The position numbers and the translations under genes are program-made. From Adhaeribacter aquaticus DSM 16391 (GTDB lineage Bacteria > Bacteroidota > Bacteroidia > Cytophagales > Hymenobacteraceae): DNA of 64,000 nt. Under the pieces are notes generated by a model that did not search any database, was not told the origin of the DNA, and worked only from the letters and a program-made list of their open reading frames with translations. Shown one piece after another: positions 33,530 to 42,923 of the stretch. How positions within the stretch are numbered: the stretch's first letter is position 1; every line of letters begins with the position of its first letter. Where the stretch lies: NCBI RefSeq assembly GCF_000473365.1, contig NZ_KI421517.1, forward strand, positions 3,882,001-3,946,000. The letters are read 5' to 3'.

Positions 33530-34936
33530 ATGCCAACTCCAGCTGTAAAAGTAAAAGTACCTGTTTTGGAAACTGCGTCTGTAACCACGGATCCTTATAT
33601 CCTCAACCTGGATAAAATTCAGGACCCACCTAAAAAATTACGGGAGGCTTTGCGGTATTTGGGGCCAGGCTTTGTTATGTCGGCAGCGGTAGTGGGCTCC
33701 GGAGAGCTTATAGCTACTACTGCATTAGGCGCCAGAGCCGGGTTTGTTACTTTCTGGCTAATTATGTTGAGTTGTTTGGTTAAGGTAGCTTTGCAATTGG
33801 AGTGGGGCAAACACGCTATTTACACCGGCGAAACCACTATGACGGCTCTTAATAAATTACCTGGCAAGAAGTTGGGGAAAGTGAACTGGAGCATCTGGTT
33901 ATGGCTCTTTATTCAGGTTTTTAAATTTCTGCAAATGGGTGGCATTGTTGGAGGCGTGGCCATTACGTTGCACATGGCGGTTCCAGCAATCCCTATCTCG
34001 GTTTGGGCAGTTTTTATGACTTTGGTTACCTCGTTACTGGTTTACAGAGGCTATTACCGGCCCATTGAAAAGCTTTCTTTATTTATGATGCTGTTCTTTA
34101 CCGTTTTCACTTTCGCCTCGGTTTATGCTTTGCAATTTACGCCTTTTCAAATTTCATGGCCTGAGGTGCAGCAAGGGCTTACTTTTGCTTTGCCTCCGGA
34201 AATGGTAATGGTGGCGGTGGCCGCCTTTGGCATAACCGGCGTTGGCGGTGATGAAATAATGTATTATAACTATTGGTGCCTGGAAAAAGGGTATGCAGCT
34301 TTTACCGGACCTAAACAAGATTCGCCGGAGTGGGAGAAAAGGGCACGGGGCTGGATCCGGATTATGTACCTGGACGCTTTTCTGGCTATGGTGGTTTATA
34401 CATTGGTTACGGCAGCCTTTTATATGTTGGGAGCGGCGGTATTGCATCGGCAGGAACTAGTACCGGAAGGTTATGCCGTTATAAAAACACTATCGGAAAT
34501 GTATACCCAAACTCTGGGCTCCTGGGCCGAAGTGGTATTTATGATTGGAGCTTTCATGGCCTTATATTCTACACTTTTTACAGCAACCGCTAGTTTTTCG
34601 CGGATTTTTACGGATGTATTTGCCCAATTAGGTTGGCTCCAATTTTATGATTTTCCGGCCCGGAAGCGGATGCTGGCCTGGTTGGCTTGGGCTTTCCCGG
34701 CCTCCTGGTGTGTGTTGTTTCTTTTTATAAAACTGCCGGTAGGCATGATCCTGATTGGTGGCTTTATGACATCTTTTTTGTTGCTGCTGGTAGTGTTTGT
34801 AGCGCTCCATTTTCGCTACCGCCGGTTGCCGGCAGCTTTAAAGCCAGGTACTTTTTACGACCTGGCTTTCTGGTTAAGTGCAGGTACCATTTGGGTTATG
34901 GCTATTTATGGTATGGTACAGGTTTTAAAAGGATAG
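33530..34936 (+). CDS. NRAMP-family transporter lacking the canonical metal motifs
   Basis: The protein has 468 residues with about 11 helices. It has the NRAMP opening LREALRYLGPGFVMSAAVVGSGEL. Canonical NRAMPs carry a DPGN motif in helix 1 and a MPH motif in helix 6. Here helix 1 reads VVGSGELIATT (residues 55-64) and helix 6 reads GITGVGGDEIMYY, so both are replaced. This puts it among the NRAMP-related transporters whose substrate may not be Mn or Fe; Mg, Al or a non-metal cargo have been considered for such groups. It has no co-transcribed neighbour. The family call is firm, the substrate open. Confidence 0.82.
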   Translation: MPTPAVKVKVPVLETASVTTDPYILNLDKIQDPPKKLREALRYLGPGFVMSAAVVGSGELIATTALGARAGFVTFWLIMLSCLVKVALQLEWGKHAIYTGETTMTALNKLPGKKLGKVNWSIWLWLFIQVFKFLQMGGIVGGVAITLHMAVPAIPISVWAVFMTLVTSLLVYRGYYRPIEKLSLFMMLFFTVFTFASVYALQFTPFQISWPEVQQGLTFALPPEMVMVAVAAFGITGVGGDEIMYYNYWCLEKGYAAFTGPKQDSPEWEKRARGWIRIMYLDAFLAMVVYTLVTAAFYMLGAAVLHRQELVPEGYAVIKTLSEMYTQTLGSWAEVVFMIGAFMALYSTLFTATASFSRIFTDVFAQLGWLQFYDFPARKRMLAWLAWAFPASWCVLFLFIKLPVGMILIGGFMTSFLLLLVVFVALHFRYRRLPAALKPGTFYDLAFWLSAGTIWVMAIYGMVQVLKG

Positions 34937-35068
34937 CTTTAAATGGTTTAAGACTAAAATATTATATTCCGTTCCAATAGAGGTTATAAAAATTAGTCAA
35001 GTTGGTAAAATTGACTTTTATATTTGCAGGTGTGTAAGCTCTGCTGGTGGAGTGAATGTTCAAAACAA

Positions 35069-36130
35069 ATGCGGGAAGTTATAATAATAGGGGCGGGTTT
35101 AAGTGGCTTAACGGCGGCATTCCAGTTGCAAAAGGCAGGTATAAAGCCTTTGGTTATAGAAGCAAGAGAACGATTGGGCGGCCGTATTCATACAGTTGCT
35201 GCTCCGGGAAGACAAACCCCGGTGGAAATCGGAGCCACCTGGTTTGCAGATAAGCATATTTATTTAATGCAAATCCTTCAGGAACTGGCGCTGCCTTTTT
35301 ATAAGCAGTATCAAACTGGTATTAGTGTTTTTGAAACAGATATTTTACAGGAGCCCCAATTATTTAAAATACCGGATACCGAAGAGCCTTCCTACCGGCT
35401 GACAGGAGGAACTTCGGCCATTATTCAGGCACTGGCAAACCAGGTTGGGTCCAATAACTTTCGGTTGAACACTCCCATCAGCCTGGTAACGGATCACCAG
35501 GATTATATAGAGGTAACCAGTACACAGGGGGAAAGCTTTTTCTGTCGGCACCTGGTTAGCACTATCCCTCCATTCTTGCTTAGCTCCGGTTTAAAGTTTA
35601 ACCCGCCACTTCCGGATGAGTTGATTGCTGTCTTGCAAAATACCCATACCTGGATGGGCGAGTCCATTAAATTTGCTTTGGAATATGAAACGCCTTTTTG
35701 GCGCGAAGAAGGTTTTTCCGGCACCTTGTTTAGTCAGGTGGGCATAGCCCCGGAAATGTATGACCATTGTAATCCGGAAGAAACCCATTTTGCTATAAAA
35801 GGGTTTCTTACCTCCGCAGCTACAGCTTTATCGAAAGATGAAAGATTAGAAAGTTTACTGGAGCAATTAACCCGGTTATTTGGAAAAAAGGCTACCACCT
35901 ACCTTTCGTATACCGAAAAGCTTTGGCAAAAGGAGGTATACACTTACCAGGATTATCCCAAATTTGTAATGCCGCATCAAAACAACGGTCATCCCCTTTA
36001 TAGTAAGGCCTTAATGGGAAATAAGTTATGGTTGGCGGGTACAGAAACCTCTCCTTATTTTGGTGGCTACATGGATGGGGCGGTTTATAGTGGATTAGCT
36101 GTTGCGCAAAACATTTTAACTAAAGAATAA
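35069..36130 (+). CDS. FAD-dependent amine oxidase-like protein
   Basis: The ATG at 35069 opens at MREVIIIGAGLSGL, with the dinucleotide loop GAGLSG at 8-13; a TTG frame start at 35024 only adds 15 residues. The protein has 353 residues. The FAD shoulder EARERLGGRIHTV follows. The C-terminal GTETSPYFGGYMDGA segment is the monoamine-oxidase flavin signature. It oxidises an amine or related substrate with oxygen, or is a flavin-linked desaturase; the substrate is unknown. It follows the NRAMP gene by 132 bases on the same strand. Confidence 0.85.
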   Translation: MREVIIIGAGLSGLTAAFQLQKAGIKPLVIEARERLGGRIHTVAAPGRQTPVEIGATWFADKHIYLMQILQELALPFYKQYQTGISVFETDILQEPQLFKIPDTEEPSYRLTGGTSAIIQALANQVGSNNFRLNTPISLVTDHQDYIEVTSTQGESFFCRHLVSTIPPFLLSSGLKFNPPLPDELIAVLQNTHTWMGESIKFALEYETPFWREEGFSGTLFSQVGIAPEMYDHCNPEETHFAIKGFLTSAATALSKDERLESLLEQLTRLFGKKATTYLSYTEKLWQKEVYTYQDYPKFVMPHQNNGHPLYSKALMGNKLWLAGTETSPYFGGYMDGAVYSGLAVAQNILTKE

Positions 36131-36236
36131 GAGGGAGCCTTTTTTATTTTTTTCGTAGCCATTATTTATGGTTGCTAAAGAAATAGTTTGGTTAGTCCCA
36201 GTAGCCTTGCCGGTAACAAAAATAACCTGGTGCCAA

Positions 36237-37118
36237 TTACTTTTCTATAAACCAATTAACCGCACTTTTGGGTATATTCTTTGGAATTTCGTGCCGCCCG
36301 TTAAATTCCAGGTAATTCACCTGCAGTCCCTGATTCTTCAGTTGAGGTACAATCCGGCGACTGCAAGGATTAATGGGTAAAACCTGATCATCCACCCCAT
36401 GCGAAATAAATACTGCAGGCTTGCCGGTAGGTTCGGAGGTATAGGCAAAGCCCGGAGAAAAGGCCAGGATGTGGGTAAATAAATCACCATTGGTTAAGCC
36501 CAGGCACAAAGCATAAGAGGCGCCATCGGAAAATCCGCCAATTGCCAGGTGCTCCGGATTAATGGTAAATTGTTCGAAGACTAATTTTAAAGCCTGGTCA
36601 ATAAATAAGACATCGGTGCCAAAGGCTCTATTGGTGATTATGTCCCAGCTTCCTGCCCGGGAAGGAGGAGCCAACAGGATAATATTTCCCTCATCGGCAT
36701 ACTGCCGAAGTAAGGACATGCCATGATCCGCGTTTCCGCCGGCACCGTGCAGCATTAGTGCTAAAGCCGCCGGTTTATCCGGACTATACTGTTGGGGTAC
36801 ATACAAAACAGCATCCTTACCGGTATCCAGGTGCAGGGGCTGTAAGCCTGTTTTAAAGACTGCGTTGGAAATAGTAGATTGTGGCCGGGCGGTTAGACGT
36901 CCGGTTCCATATTGATCTCGTTTGCTTACCATCATTGGTTTTTCTCTATTTTCCGGACTCTTTTCCTGAAAAGTACAAGCAGCAGAAAGTATTAACCAAA
37001 TGGGAAAAATACAGCAGAACCCCCTCTGACCTAACTTCAACCGATCCAGGAAAAAACCTCTTTTGTTTCCTTTTGTGCAACTATTGATTTCCTGCTTTTT
37101 TCTCCGGTATACTTTCAT
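36237..37118 (-). CDS. Lipoprotein alpha/beta-hydrolase (esterase)
   Basis: The frame is 293 residues. The lipobox ends at Cys48 (LILSAAC), but the 33-residue hydrophilic lead is too long for a signal, so a TTG at 37040 (residue 27) may be the true start. The esterase core has the nucleophile Ser197 in GFSDGA, acid Asp243 or Asp244 in HGVDDQVLP, and His276 in GRHEIP. The oxyanion loop is LMLHGAGG. It belongs to the phospholipase/carboxylesterase group and should hydrolyse an ester at the cell envelope. It is a single-gene unit, convergent with the amine oxidase. Confidence 0.82.
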   Translation of the reverse strand: MKVYRRKKQEINSCTKGNKRGFFLDRLKLGQRGFCCIFPIWLILSAACTFQEKSPENREKPMMVSKRDQYGTGRLTARPQSTISNAVFKTGLQPLHLDTGKDAVLYVPQQYSPDKPAALALMLHGAGGNADHGMSLLRQYADEGNIILLAPPSRAGSWDIITNRAFGTDVLFIDQALKLVFEQFTINPEHLAIGGFSDGASYALCLGLTNGDLFTHILAFSPGFAYTSEPTGKPAVFISHGVDDQVLPINPCSRRIVPQLKNQGLQVNYLEFNGRHEIPKNIPKSAVNWFIEK

Positions 37119-37671
37119 CGCTGCCCTTAGGAAAGTTTAGCACTTATTTATACCGGGTAAGGAGGGAATCGTTTTAGGTAACCCAGCATTTACGTATTTA
37201 TAACCTAGAGGAGCTAAGCATTTTACCCAGGTTTACCTTAGGTGGATAATTAGGTTGGTTCTTTACTATAGATCTTTTTTGCAGTCGAGGTTTAGGATTC
37301 TAAATCTGGAGACATGGATTATAGTAAAAAACTGATTGTTATAAAAGAGCCTAAGTTATAGTTACAAAAACAGTTAAAAGGTAATGCCCACCTTAACCTA
37401 GGTCATCCAGGTAAGGTTGAATTATTACCGCCCCTTAAATACAAAAAATAAATCAAGAATAAAAATTCTTGCAAAAGAAGCCTCTTATTGTTAAATATAC
37501 AGTAAATTGAAATTTTCAAATTTAAATGTAGATTAACACTATTTTATTATGGTGTTTACATTAAAATTGGCTAAAAATAAAAATTTAAAACTTTAGCAAA
37601 ATTTTTACAAAAGGAGTGGTGAAGATTTTAGTTGAATTGTATAATATAAATAATAACCTGCCGGAAAGGGA
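37119..37671. other. Long AT-rich intergenic region
   Basis: No credible gene in 553 bases; the longest ATG frame I traced (from 37315) is 15 codons. It contains the promoter region of the esterase (leftward) and of the FecR-like gene (rightward). No clear RNA or repeat seen. Confidence 0.4.
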
Positions 37672-38052
37672 ATGGACAATGAATTATTACAAAAATATTT
37701 TAATGGAGCATGTACGCCTGAAGAAGTAGAGGAGGTTCTAAAATGGTTTTCAACCAAGGAATTAAATCAAAAGCAGGAAAAGGTTTTTCAGCAACTATGG
37801 CAGGAAACAAACCCCGACCAGGATCTGTCTCAAAATAAACCAGCGTTGGATAAAATTTTGGCTCAGTTAAATAAAAGAATAAGTTCTAAGCCGGAGGAGC
37901 AAAAAAATGAGGTAATTTCCACCTTTGAAAAGAATAAAATAAACGGAAGAAAAAAAAGAATTAAGTTCTTGTTAAAGATTTTAATATCTATATTAATGTT
38001 TCTGGGGGTGTGTTGGCTAGGGATTTATTTTGATTTTTTGGGGAAGGCATAA
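37672..38052 (+). CDS. Truncated FecR-type anti-sigma protein (cytoplasmic part plus one helix)
   Basis: The protein has 126 residues. The N-terminus (LLQKYFNGACTPEEVEEVLKWF) matches the cytoplasmic sigma-binding region of Bacteroidota FecR proteins. One membrane helix follows (LLKILISILMFLGVCWLGI), and the protein stops 10 residues after it. Normal FecR-type proteins continue with a periplasmic FecR domain of about 150 residues, which is missing here. No remains of that domain are seen in the 110 bases after the stop. It may be an active sigma binder without a signal-sensing part, or a decayed gene. The ECF sigma gene is about 740 bases away on the other strand. Confidence 0.6.
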   Translation: MDNELLQKYFNGACTPEEVEEVLKWFSTKELNQKQEKVFQQLWQETNPDQDLSQNKPALDKILAQLNKRISSKPEEQKNEVISTFEKNKINGRKKRIKFLLKILISILMFLGVCWLGIYFDFLGKA

Positions 38053-38204
38053 CAAAGAGCATGTTGCTGCTGCCTGATCGAGGAAAGCAAATTACGGAGA
38101 CCAGGTCGCAATAAATTCTTTTAATTTACCCTAACTAAATTAGTATCGGTTCCGCTTGGTATTTGGTTGGACTTATCATTTTCAATCCTGAAAAGACGAA
38201 TTTT

Positions 38205-38672
38205 ATGTGGTTTAAAATTAGCATAACTTTTTTGGTATTTTTTATGGGCATGCAGCTTAGCCAAGCGCAAACGGCTGAAGTAGACTTCATACCTAAAACG
38301 TTGATGGATAAGACAGCTTTGGGTTCCGACACGGGCACTAATATTTTAAACCAGACTGTTGAGAGCGGACCGGTTTATACTTATAAGCTTATTCGACGGA
38401 AAGAATCTGGCCAGGTGGAGGTACATAAAGAACTGGACGATATTTTTATTGTGCAAAAAGGGCAGGCAACCATTATTTATGGCGGGGAACACAAAGGCGA
38501 TATAAAAGAAAATGGACCAGAACTGTTAGGTGGTAAAATAGAAGGTGGAACTCAGCAGGTACTTATCTCAGGGGATATTATTATGATTCCGGCCAATATG
38601 CCGCACCAACTTATTCTGAAAAAAGGAACAACCTTTGTTTACCTGGTTACAAAAATCAAAGTAAACCGATAA
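38205..38672 (+). CDS. Secreted cupin-domain protein
   Basis: The ATG at 38205 is preferred as it begins a signal peptide (MWFKISITFLVFFMGMQLSQAQ); a frame start at 38163 adds 14 residues. The mature part is a single cupin: VEVHKELDDIFIVQKGQATIIYGG and GDIIMIPANMPHQLI, with His and Glu metal-ligand positions. It is small and likely periplasmic. The role is unknown. It lies between the FecR-like gene and the sigma factor gene, on the same strand as the former. Confidence 0.78.
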   Translation: MWFKISITFLVFFMGMQLSQAQTAEVDFIPKTLMDKTALGSDTGTNILNQTVESGPVYTYKLIRRKESGQVEVHKELDDIFIVQKGQATIIYGGEHKGDIKENGPELLGGKIEGGTQQVLISGDIIMIPANMPHQLILKKGTTFVYLVTKIKVNR

Positions 38673-38791
38673 GGCAAAAAGTGCTAATTCACCACAAAAC
38701 TTAAACTATTTTCCCTTCTTTACCCATGTGCTGGCCTTAATGGGTAGGTTTTATTTTGCCTGAAACCATTTATACATTAGTAAATTTCCTT

Positions 38792-39352
38792 TTACAGGAG
38801 GCTATATTTTTTTAGCTTAGCCCGGATCAGGTGAAGGGCTTTATTTATATGATTTTCTACATTACTGTTGCTGGTATGTAGTTTTTCAGCTATTTCGGCA
38901 TTACTTAGCCCTTCAAGCCGACTCAAACAAAATACTTCTTTTCGTTTAGGTGGTAAGGCAGCGTATGTTGTCTCTAATAGCTCTTTTAGTTCGTTAAAAT
39001 TTACATTGTCTTCAATGTAATTCTCCATCAAATTGCCTTTGCCAATAAGGTATTTGGCGTAAGCCGTTTCATAAACCGCATGCTTGGCCTGGTTATATAT
39101 TAGGTTGCGGACCATGCGGTATAAATACCCCTCCAGGTTTTGCTCAGGATCCAGCATCTGTTTTCTATCCCAGAGTTTTAAAAAAACTTCCTGTACTATT
39201 TCTTCAGCGGTTTCTTTTTCCCTAACCAATTTTAGGGCAAAGCTATACAGCTTAGGTGCAAAGCGGTTGTAAATAAGCCCAAATGCCTGCCGGTCTCCCT
39301 GCTTTAAGGCCTCAATTTCTTGAACTAAAACTGGATTGTAGACTTGTTGCAT
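38792..39352 (-). CDS. ECF RNA polymerase sigma factor (FecI-like, Bacteroidota type)
   Basis: The protein has 186 residues. Sigma region 2 spans DRQAFGLIYNRFAPKLYSFALKLV and EIVQEVFLKLWDRK. Region 4 holds ALPPKRKEVFCLSRLEGLSNAEIAEKL and a helix-turn-helix (NVENHINKALHLIRAKL). The promoter-recognition part is intact. It is divergent from susC across 290 bases, which is the usual layout for sigma-controlled SusC/D systems in Bacteroidota. The expected FecR partner gene is not adjacent in the usual place. Confidence 0.92.
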   Translation of the reverse strand: MQQVYNPVLVQEIEALKQGDRQAFGLIYNRFAPKLYSFALKLVREKETAEEIVQEVFLKLWDRKQMLDPEQNLEGYLYRMVRNLIYNQAKHAVYETAYAKYLIGKGNLMENYIEDNVNFNELKELLETTYAALPPKRKEVFCLSRLEGLSNAEIAEKLHTSNSNVENHINKALHLIRAKLKKYSLL

Positions 39353-39642
39353 TTGCTTAGAGATAGTGGTTAATAATATTAACTAAACAAATTGAATATG
39401 TTTGAAATATTCAAAAACATGCTTTTTTATTAACAGGAATATAGTGAAAATAAAATTTAAAACAAATTTTTTGAAAAAATAAAAAAATATGGGGTTGAGG
39501 AAGTGGTGCACAAAAGGTATTACTTGTATGGTAAATAAGTGAAGGTAGGAGGATGGAAGGTTGATATCAGGATTTGATTTTATAAAGCTGTTTTTGATTA
39601 CCACACAAATAAATCTTTCAGTTAACCTTAAACAAAATCCCT

Positions 39643-42600
39643 ATGCAAAACTTTACGCACAAGTTGCAGAAAGCTGTATTGGGTATGTCGTTTATTTCTG
39701 CTTTTTCCGTAGCTACAGAAGCTGTGGCCGGGGAGGCAGCAAATAACTACTTACTTAAAAATAGCTCCACCAACAAAGTTAATTTTAATCGTTTTTTAGA
39801 CTGGCGCCTCACAGGTAGAGTAGTTTCTAATAAAGGCGAGGCCTTGCCAGGTGTAACCGTACTGGTGAAAGGTACCACCATTGGCGCAACTACGGATGCT
39901 AATGGTTCTTATACCTTAAACGTACCCGAAAGAGCCGGTACGTTAGTATTCTCTTACATTGGATATACCACGCAGGAGCGGGCTTATTCTGGCGCAGGTA
40001 CAGTAAATATTACCTTAGCCGATGACTCCAAAGCCCTGGAAGAAGTAGTGGTAACAGCAATGGGTATTAAAAGAGAAGCCCGCAAACTGGGTTATTCTAC
40101 GGCTACCGTAAGTACCGAAAATTTACAGGCTAACCGGACTACCAACGTTGGAAATAGCTTGGTTGGTAAAGTGGCCGGCTTGCAGGTACAGGCGCCACCC
40201 ACCGGGGCAGGAGGGTCTTCTAAAATCCGGATCCGGGGTCAGGCTTCTTTTGGCGGCAATAACTCTCCTTTAATTATTGTAAATGGAGTGCCCATTAATA
40301 ATACGCCAGGCGGAGCCGCCAATGCGGCCAGTGCCAATGAATTTTCCGGTCAGTCCAGAACAGATACCGGAGATGGTTTACAAAGCATCAATCCGGATGA
40401 TATCGAATCCATGACCGTATTGAAAGGTGCGGCGGCGGCCGCGCTGTACGGTTTCCGGGCGGCTAACGGGGCCATTATTATCACTACAAAAACGGGTAAA
40501 GGCCAAGCCGGGGTAGGGATTGAGGTCAATTCCAACTTCCAGGCAGACCAGGCTTTAGACTTTACGGATTTTCAATACGAATATGGGCAGGGGGAATACG
40601 GTAAAAGGCCCCAGGTATTAGAAGGAGGTTCCACGGTAGTGGCAGCCCGGGGCACCGGGGGTGGTTCAGGCAGCTGGAGCTTTGGGGAAAAGTTTGATGG
40701 CAAACCTACCATTGCTTTTGATGGTCAAGAACATCCTTACCTTCCGCACAAAAACCGCATAAGAGACTTTTACCGGATTGGTACTACCTGGACTAACTCT
40801 GTAGCGCTGTCGGGGGGCAATGAAAAAGGTAATTTTCGGATGTCGTTTGCCAATACCGATGCTAATAACATCGTGCCCAATTCCGATTTCCATAAAAAGA
40901 TTCTGAACTTTGGCATGAATTATAATTTCACCGAGAAGCTATCATCGCAGTTAAATATTAATTATTCGAACGAGTACAATCACAACCCGCCAGTTGTTTC
41001 AGAGCAGACCTTTAACGTAAACCAAAGCATTTACACGCTGGCCAACAGCATAGATGTAGCGTGGTTAAAAGCAGCCTGGATTAATACTACCCCTGGCGAA
41101 AGTTTTGGTAATGAAATAAACATCGGGCGCTTTACGCCTCGTACCAATCCGTACTGGGTAATAAACAAACGGTTAGAAGAATCGCGTCGCGACCGGATGT
41201 TTGGCAATGCTTCGCTGCGGTACCAGTTAATGCCCTGGATGTACGTACAAGGCCGCTTTGGTCAGGATTACTTTAGTAATCCCTATAATGTTAACCGCCC
41301 TACCGGCTCAGCCAGTCTGGCAACAGTTGGGCTTGGGTTTAACGGGCAATTTTACCAGAGTGTGAGTACCTTCCGCGAGCGGAACATGGACTTCCTGATT
41401 GGGATAAACAAAGAATTTGGGATTTTTGGCATTGATGCTACTTTGGGCGGTAACTCCATGGATCAGAAGTCGGACAGAATTGGTACCAACGTGACCAATT
41501 TCTTTGTGCGGGATTTGTACTCCATTAATAACGGGCAGGTAAAAGAACCTAATTATACTTTTTCCCATAAGCGGGTAAATTCTTTATTTGGAACCGTTGA
41601 TTTTTCTTTCCGCAACTACCTGTTCTTAAACGTAACCGGGCGTAACGATTGGTTTTCTACTTTAAATCCAAATTCAAACAGCTACCTGTACCCATCTGTG
41701 AGCACTAGCTTTGTATTTAGCCAAGCCTTTGGCGATTTACCAGCCTGGTTAAACTATGGAAAAGTGCGGGCTGCTTACGCCGAGGTGGGAGGCGATACCG
41801 ACCCATATACCAACCGGATTTTCTATAACATTAATGCCAACCTTTTTCCCAATGGCAATGTGCCCTTGGGCTATATAAATGGCAATGTGGCGCCTAACCC
41901 CAACTTAAGACCACTTAAAGTAAGAGAAAAAGAAGTAGGCCTGGAGTTAAGAACTTTGGATAACCGCATAAACCTGGACATTTCGGCCTATGATAAAAAA
42001 ACCGTGGATGAAATACTGAATGTGGATGTATCTATTCAATCAGGATTCTCGCAACGTAAAGTAAACGTAGGTAAACTCCAGAACCGGGGTATTGAGATGT
42101 TGCTGAGTTTAGAACCAGTGCGGACCGAAAACTTAACCTGGAACATTTCCTTTAACTTTACTTACAACAAAAGCAAAGTACTACAATTAGCCGAAGGCGC
42201 CCAGCGGTTTGACACTGGTAATGGCGAATTCATAGGTATTCTTTCGCATGAAGTAGGTAAACCAATGGCATCTTTACGGGGGTTTGATTACAAGCGCAAT
42301 GCCCAGGGACAAATACTGTTAACCAATGGGGGACGGATTCAGCAGGGGAATATTGTAACATTTGGTAGCGCTATTCCCACGCATACCGGTGGCTGGTTAA
42401 ACACATTGACCTTCAGAGGCATCCGGGTGTTTACGCAGGTTGATTTTAAAGCCGGTCATAAATTGATATCGAATTCCAACTTTAACTACTACCGCCATGG
42501 TTTGCACAAGGCTACCTTAGTAGGCCGGGAAAACGGCGTGGTATTCCCAGGTACCCGGGAGTCGGATAATCAGCAAAATACTACATCCGTAAACGTGCAG

Positions 42601-42897
42601 GATTTCTATACCGATTATCGGAACACTTTTGTGGCCACTCCTTTTGTTTACAATGCCAGCTTTGTAAGATGGCGAACTGCCTCTATCGGGTATGACTTCT
42701 CCCGGTTTGTAAACAAAAGCTTTATTAAAGGTTTAAATGTAAATGCTTTTGTAAACAACGTGCTGGTTATTAAAAAATATGTAGACAACCTGGATCCGGA
42801 ATCTACTTATTCGGCCTCTGATAACCTGACTGGCTTAGAGTCGCATGCCTTGCCTACTACCCGCAGCTATGGCTTAAACGTGAACATTAAATTGTAA
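39643..42897 (+). CDS. SusC/RagA-family TonB-dependent outer-membrane transporter
   Basis: The protein has 1084 residues. A signal peptide (KAVLGMSFISAFSVATEAVAG) is followed by a carboxypeptidase-like regulatory domain (LTGRVVSNKGEALPGVTVLVKG, then ATTDANGSYTLNVP). The TonB box and plug region are next (EEVVVTAMGIKREARKL), and the beta-barrel ends in NVNIKL. It pairs with the SusD-like gene 26 bases downstream. Together they import an oligomer, probably a glycan or peptide, across the outer membrane with TonB energy. No enzyme gene sits beside the pair, so the substrate cannot be read from context. Confidence 0.95.
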   Translation: MQNFTHKLQKAVLGMSFISAFSVATEAVAGEAANNYLLKNSSTNKVNFNRFLDWRLTGRVVSNKGEALPGVTVLVKGTTIGATTDANGSYTLNVPERAGTLVFSYIGYTTQERAYSGAGTVNITLADDSKALEEVVVTAMGIKREARKLGYSTATVSTENLQANRTTNVGNSLVGKVAGLQVQAPPTGAGGSSKIRIRGQASFGGNNSPLIIVNGVPINNTPGGAANAASANEFSGQSRTDTGDGLQSINPDDIESMTVLKGAAAAALYGFRAANGAIIITTKTGKGQAGVGIEVNSNFQADQALDFTDFQYEYGQGEYGKRPQVLEGGSTVVAARGTGGGSGSWSFGEKFDGKPTIAFDGQEHPYLPHKNRIRDFYRIGTTWTNSVALSGGNEKGNFRMSFANTDANNIVPNSDFHKKILNFGMNYNFTEKLSSQLNINYSNEYNHNPPVVSEQTFNVNQSIYTLANSIDVAWLKAAWINTTPGESFGNEINIGRFTPRTNPYWVINKRLEESRRDRMFGNASLRYQLMPWMYVQGRFGQDYFSNPYNVNRPTGSASLATVGLGFNGQFYQSVSTFRERNMDFLIGINKEFGIFGIDATLGGNSMDQKSDRIGTNVTNFFVRDLYSINNGQVKEPNYTFSHKRVNSLFGTVDFSFRNYLFLNVTGRNDWFSTLNPNSNSYLYPSVSTSFVFSQAFGDLPAWLNYGKVRAAYAEVGGDTDPYTNRIFYNINANLFPNGNVPLGYINGNVAPNPNLRPLKVREKEVGLELRTLDNRINLDISAYDKKTVDEILNVDVSIQSGFSQRKVNVGKLQNRGIEMLLSLEPVRTENLTWNISFNFTYNKSKVLQLAEGAQRFDTGNGEFIGILSHEVGKPMASLRGFDYKRNAQGQILLTNGGRIQQGNIVTFGSAIPTHTGGWLNTLTFRGIRVFTQVDFKAGHKLISNSNFNYYRHGLHKATLVGRENGVVFPGTRESDNQQNTTSVNVQDFYTDYRNTFVATPFVYNASFVRWRTASIGYDFSRFVNKSFIKGLNVNAFVNNVLVIKKYVDNLDPESTYSASDNLTGLESHALPTTRSYGLNVNIKL

Positions 42898-42923
42898 TTT
42901 ATCTCATCTAGCTTTTAATTCTT

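Noticed and set aside
35024-35068. TTG start of the amine oxidase
   Set aside because: Adds a Cys/Trp-rich peptide ahead of the dinucleotide-binding strand; the ATG at 35069 begins it normally.
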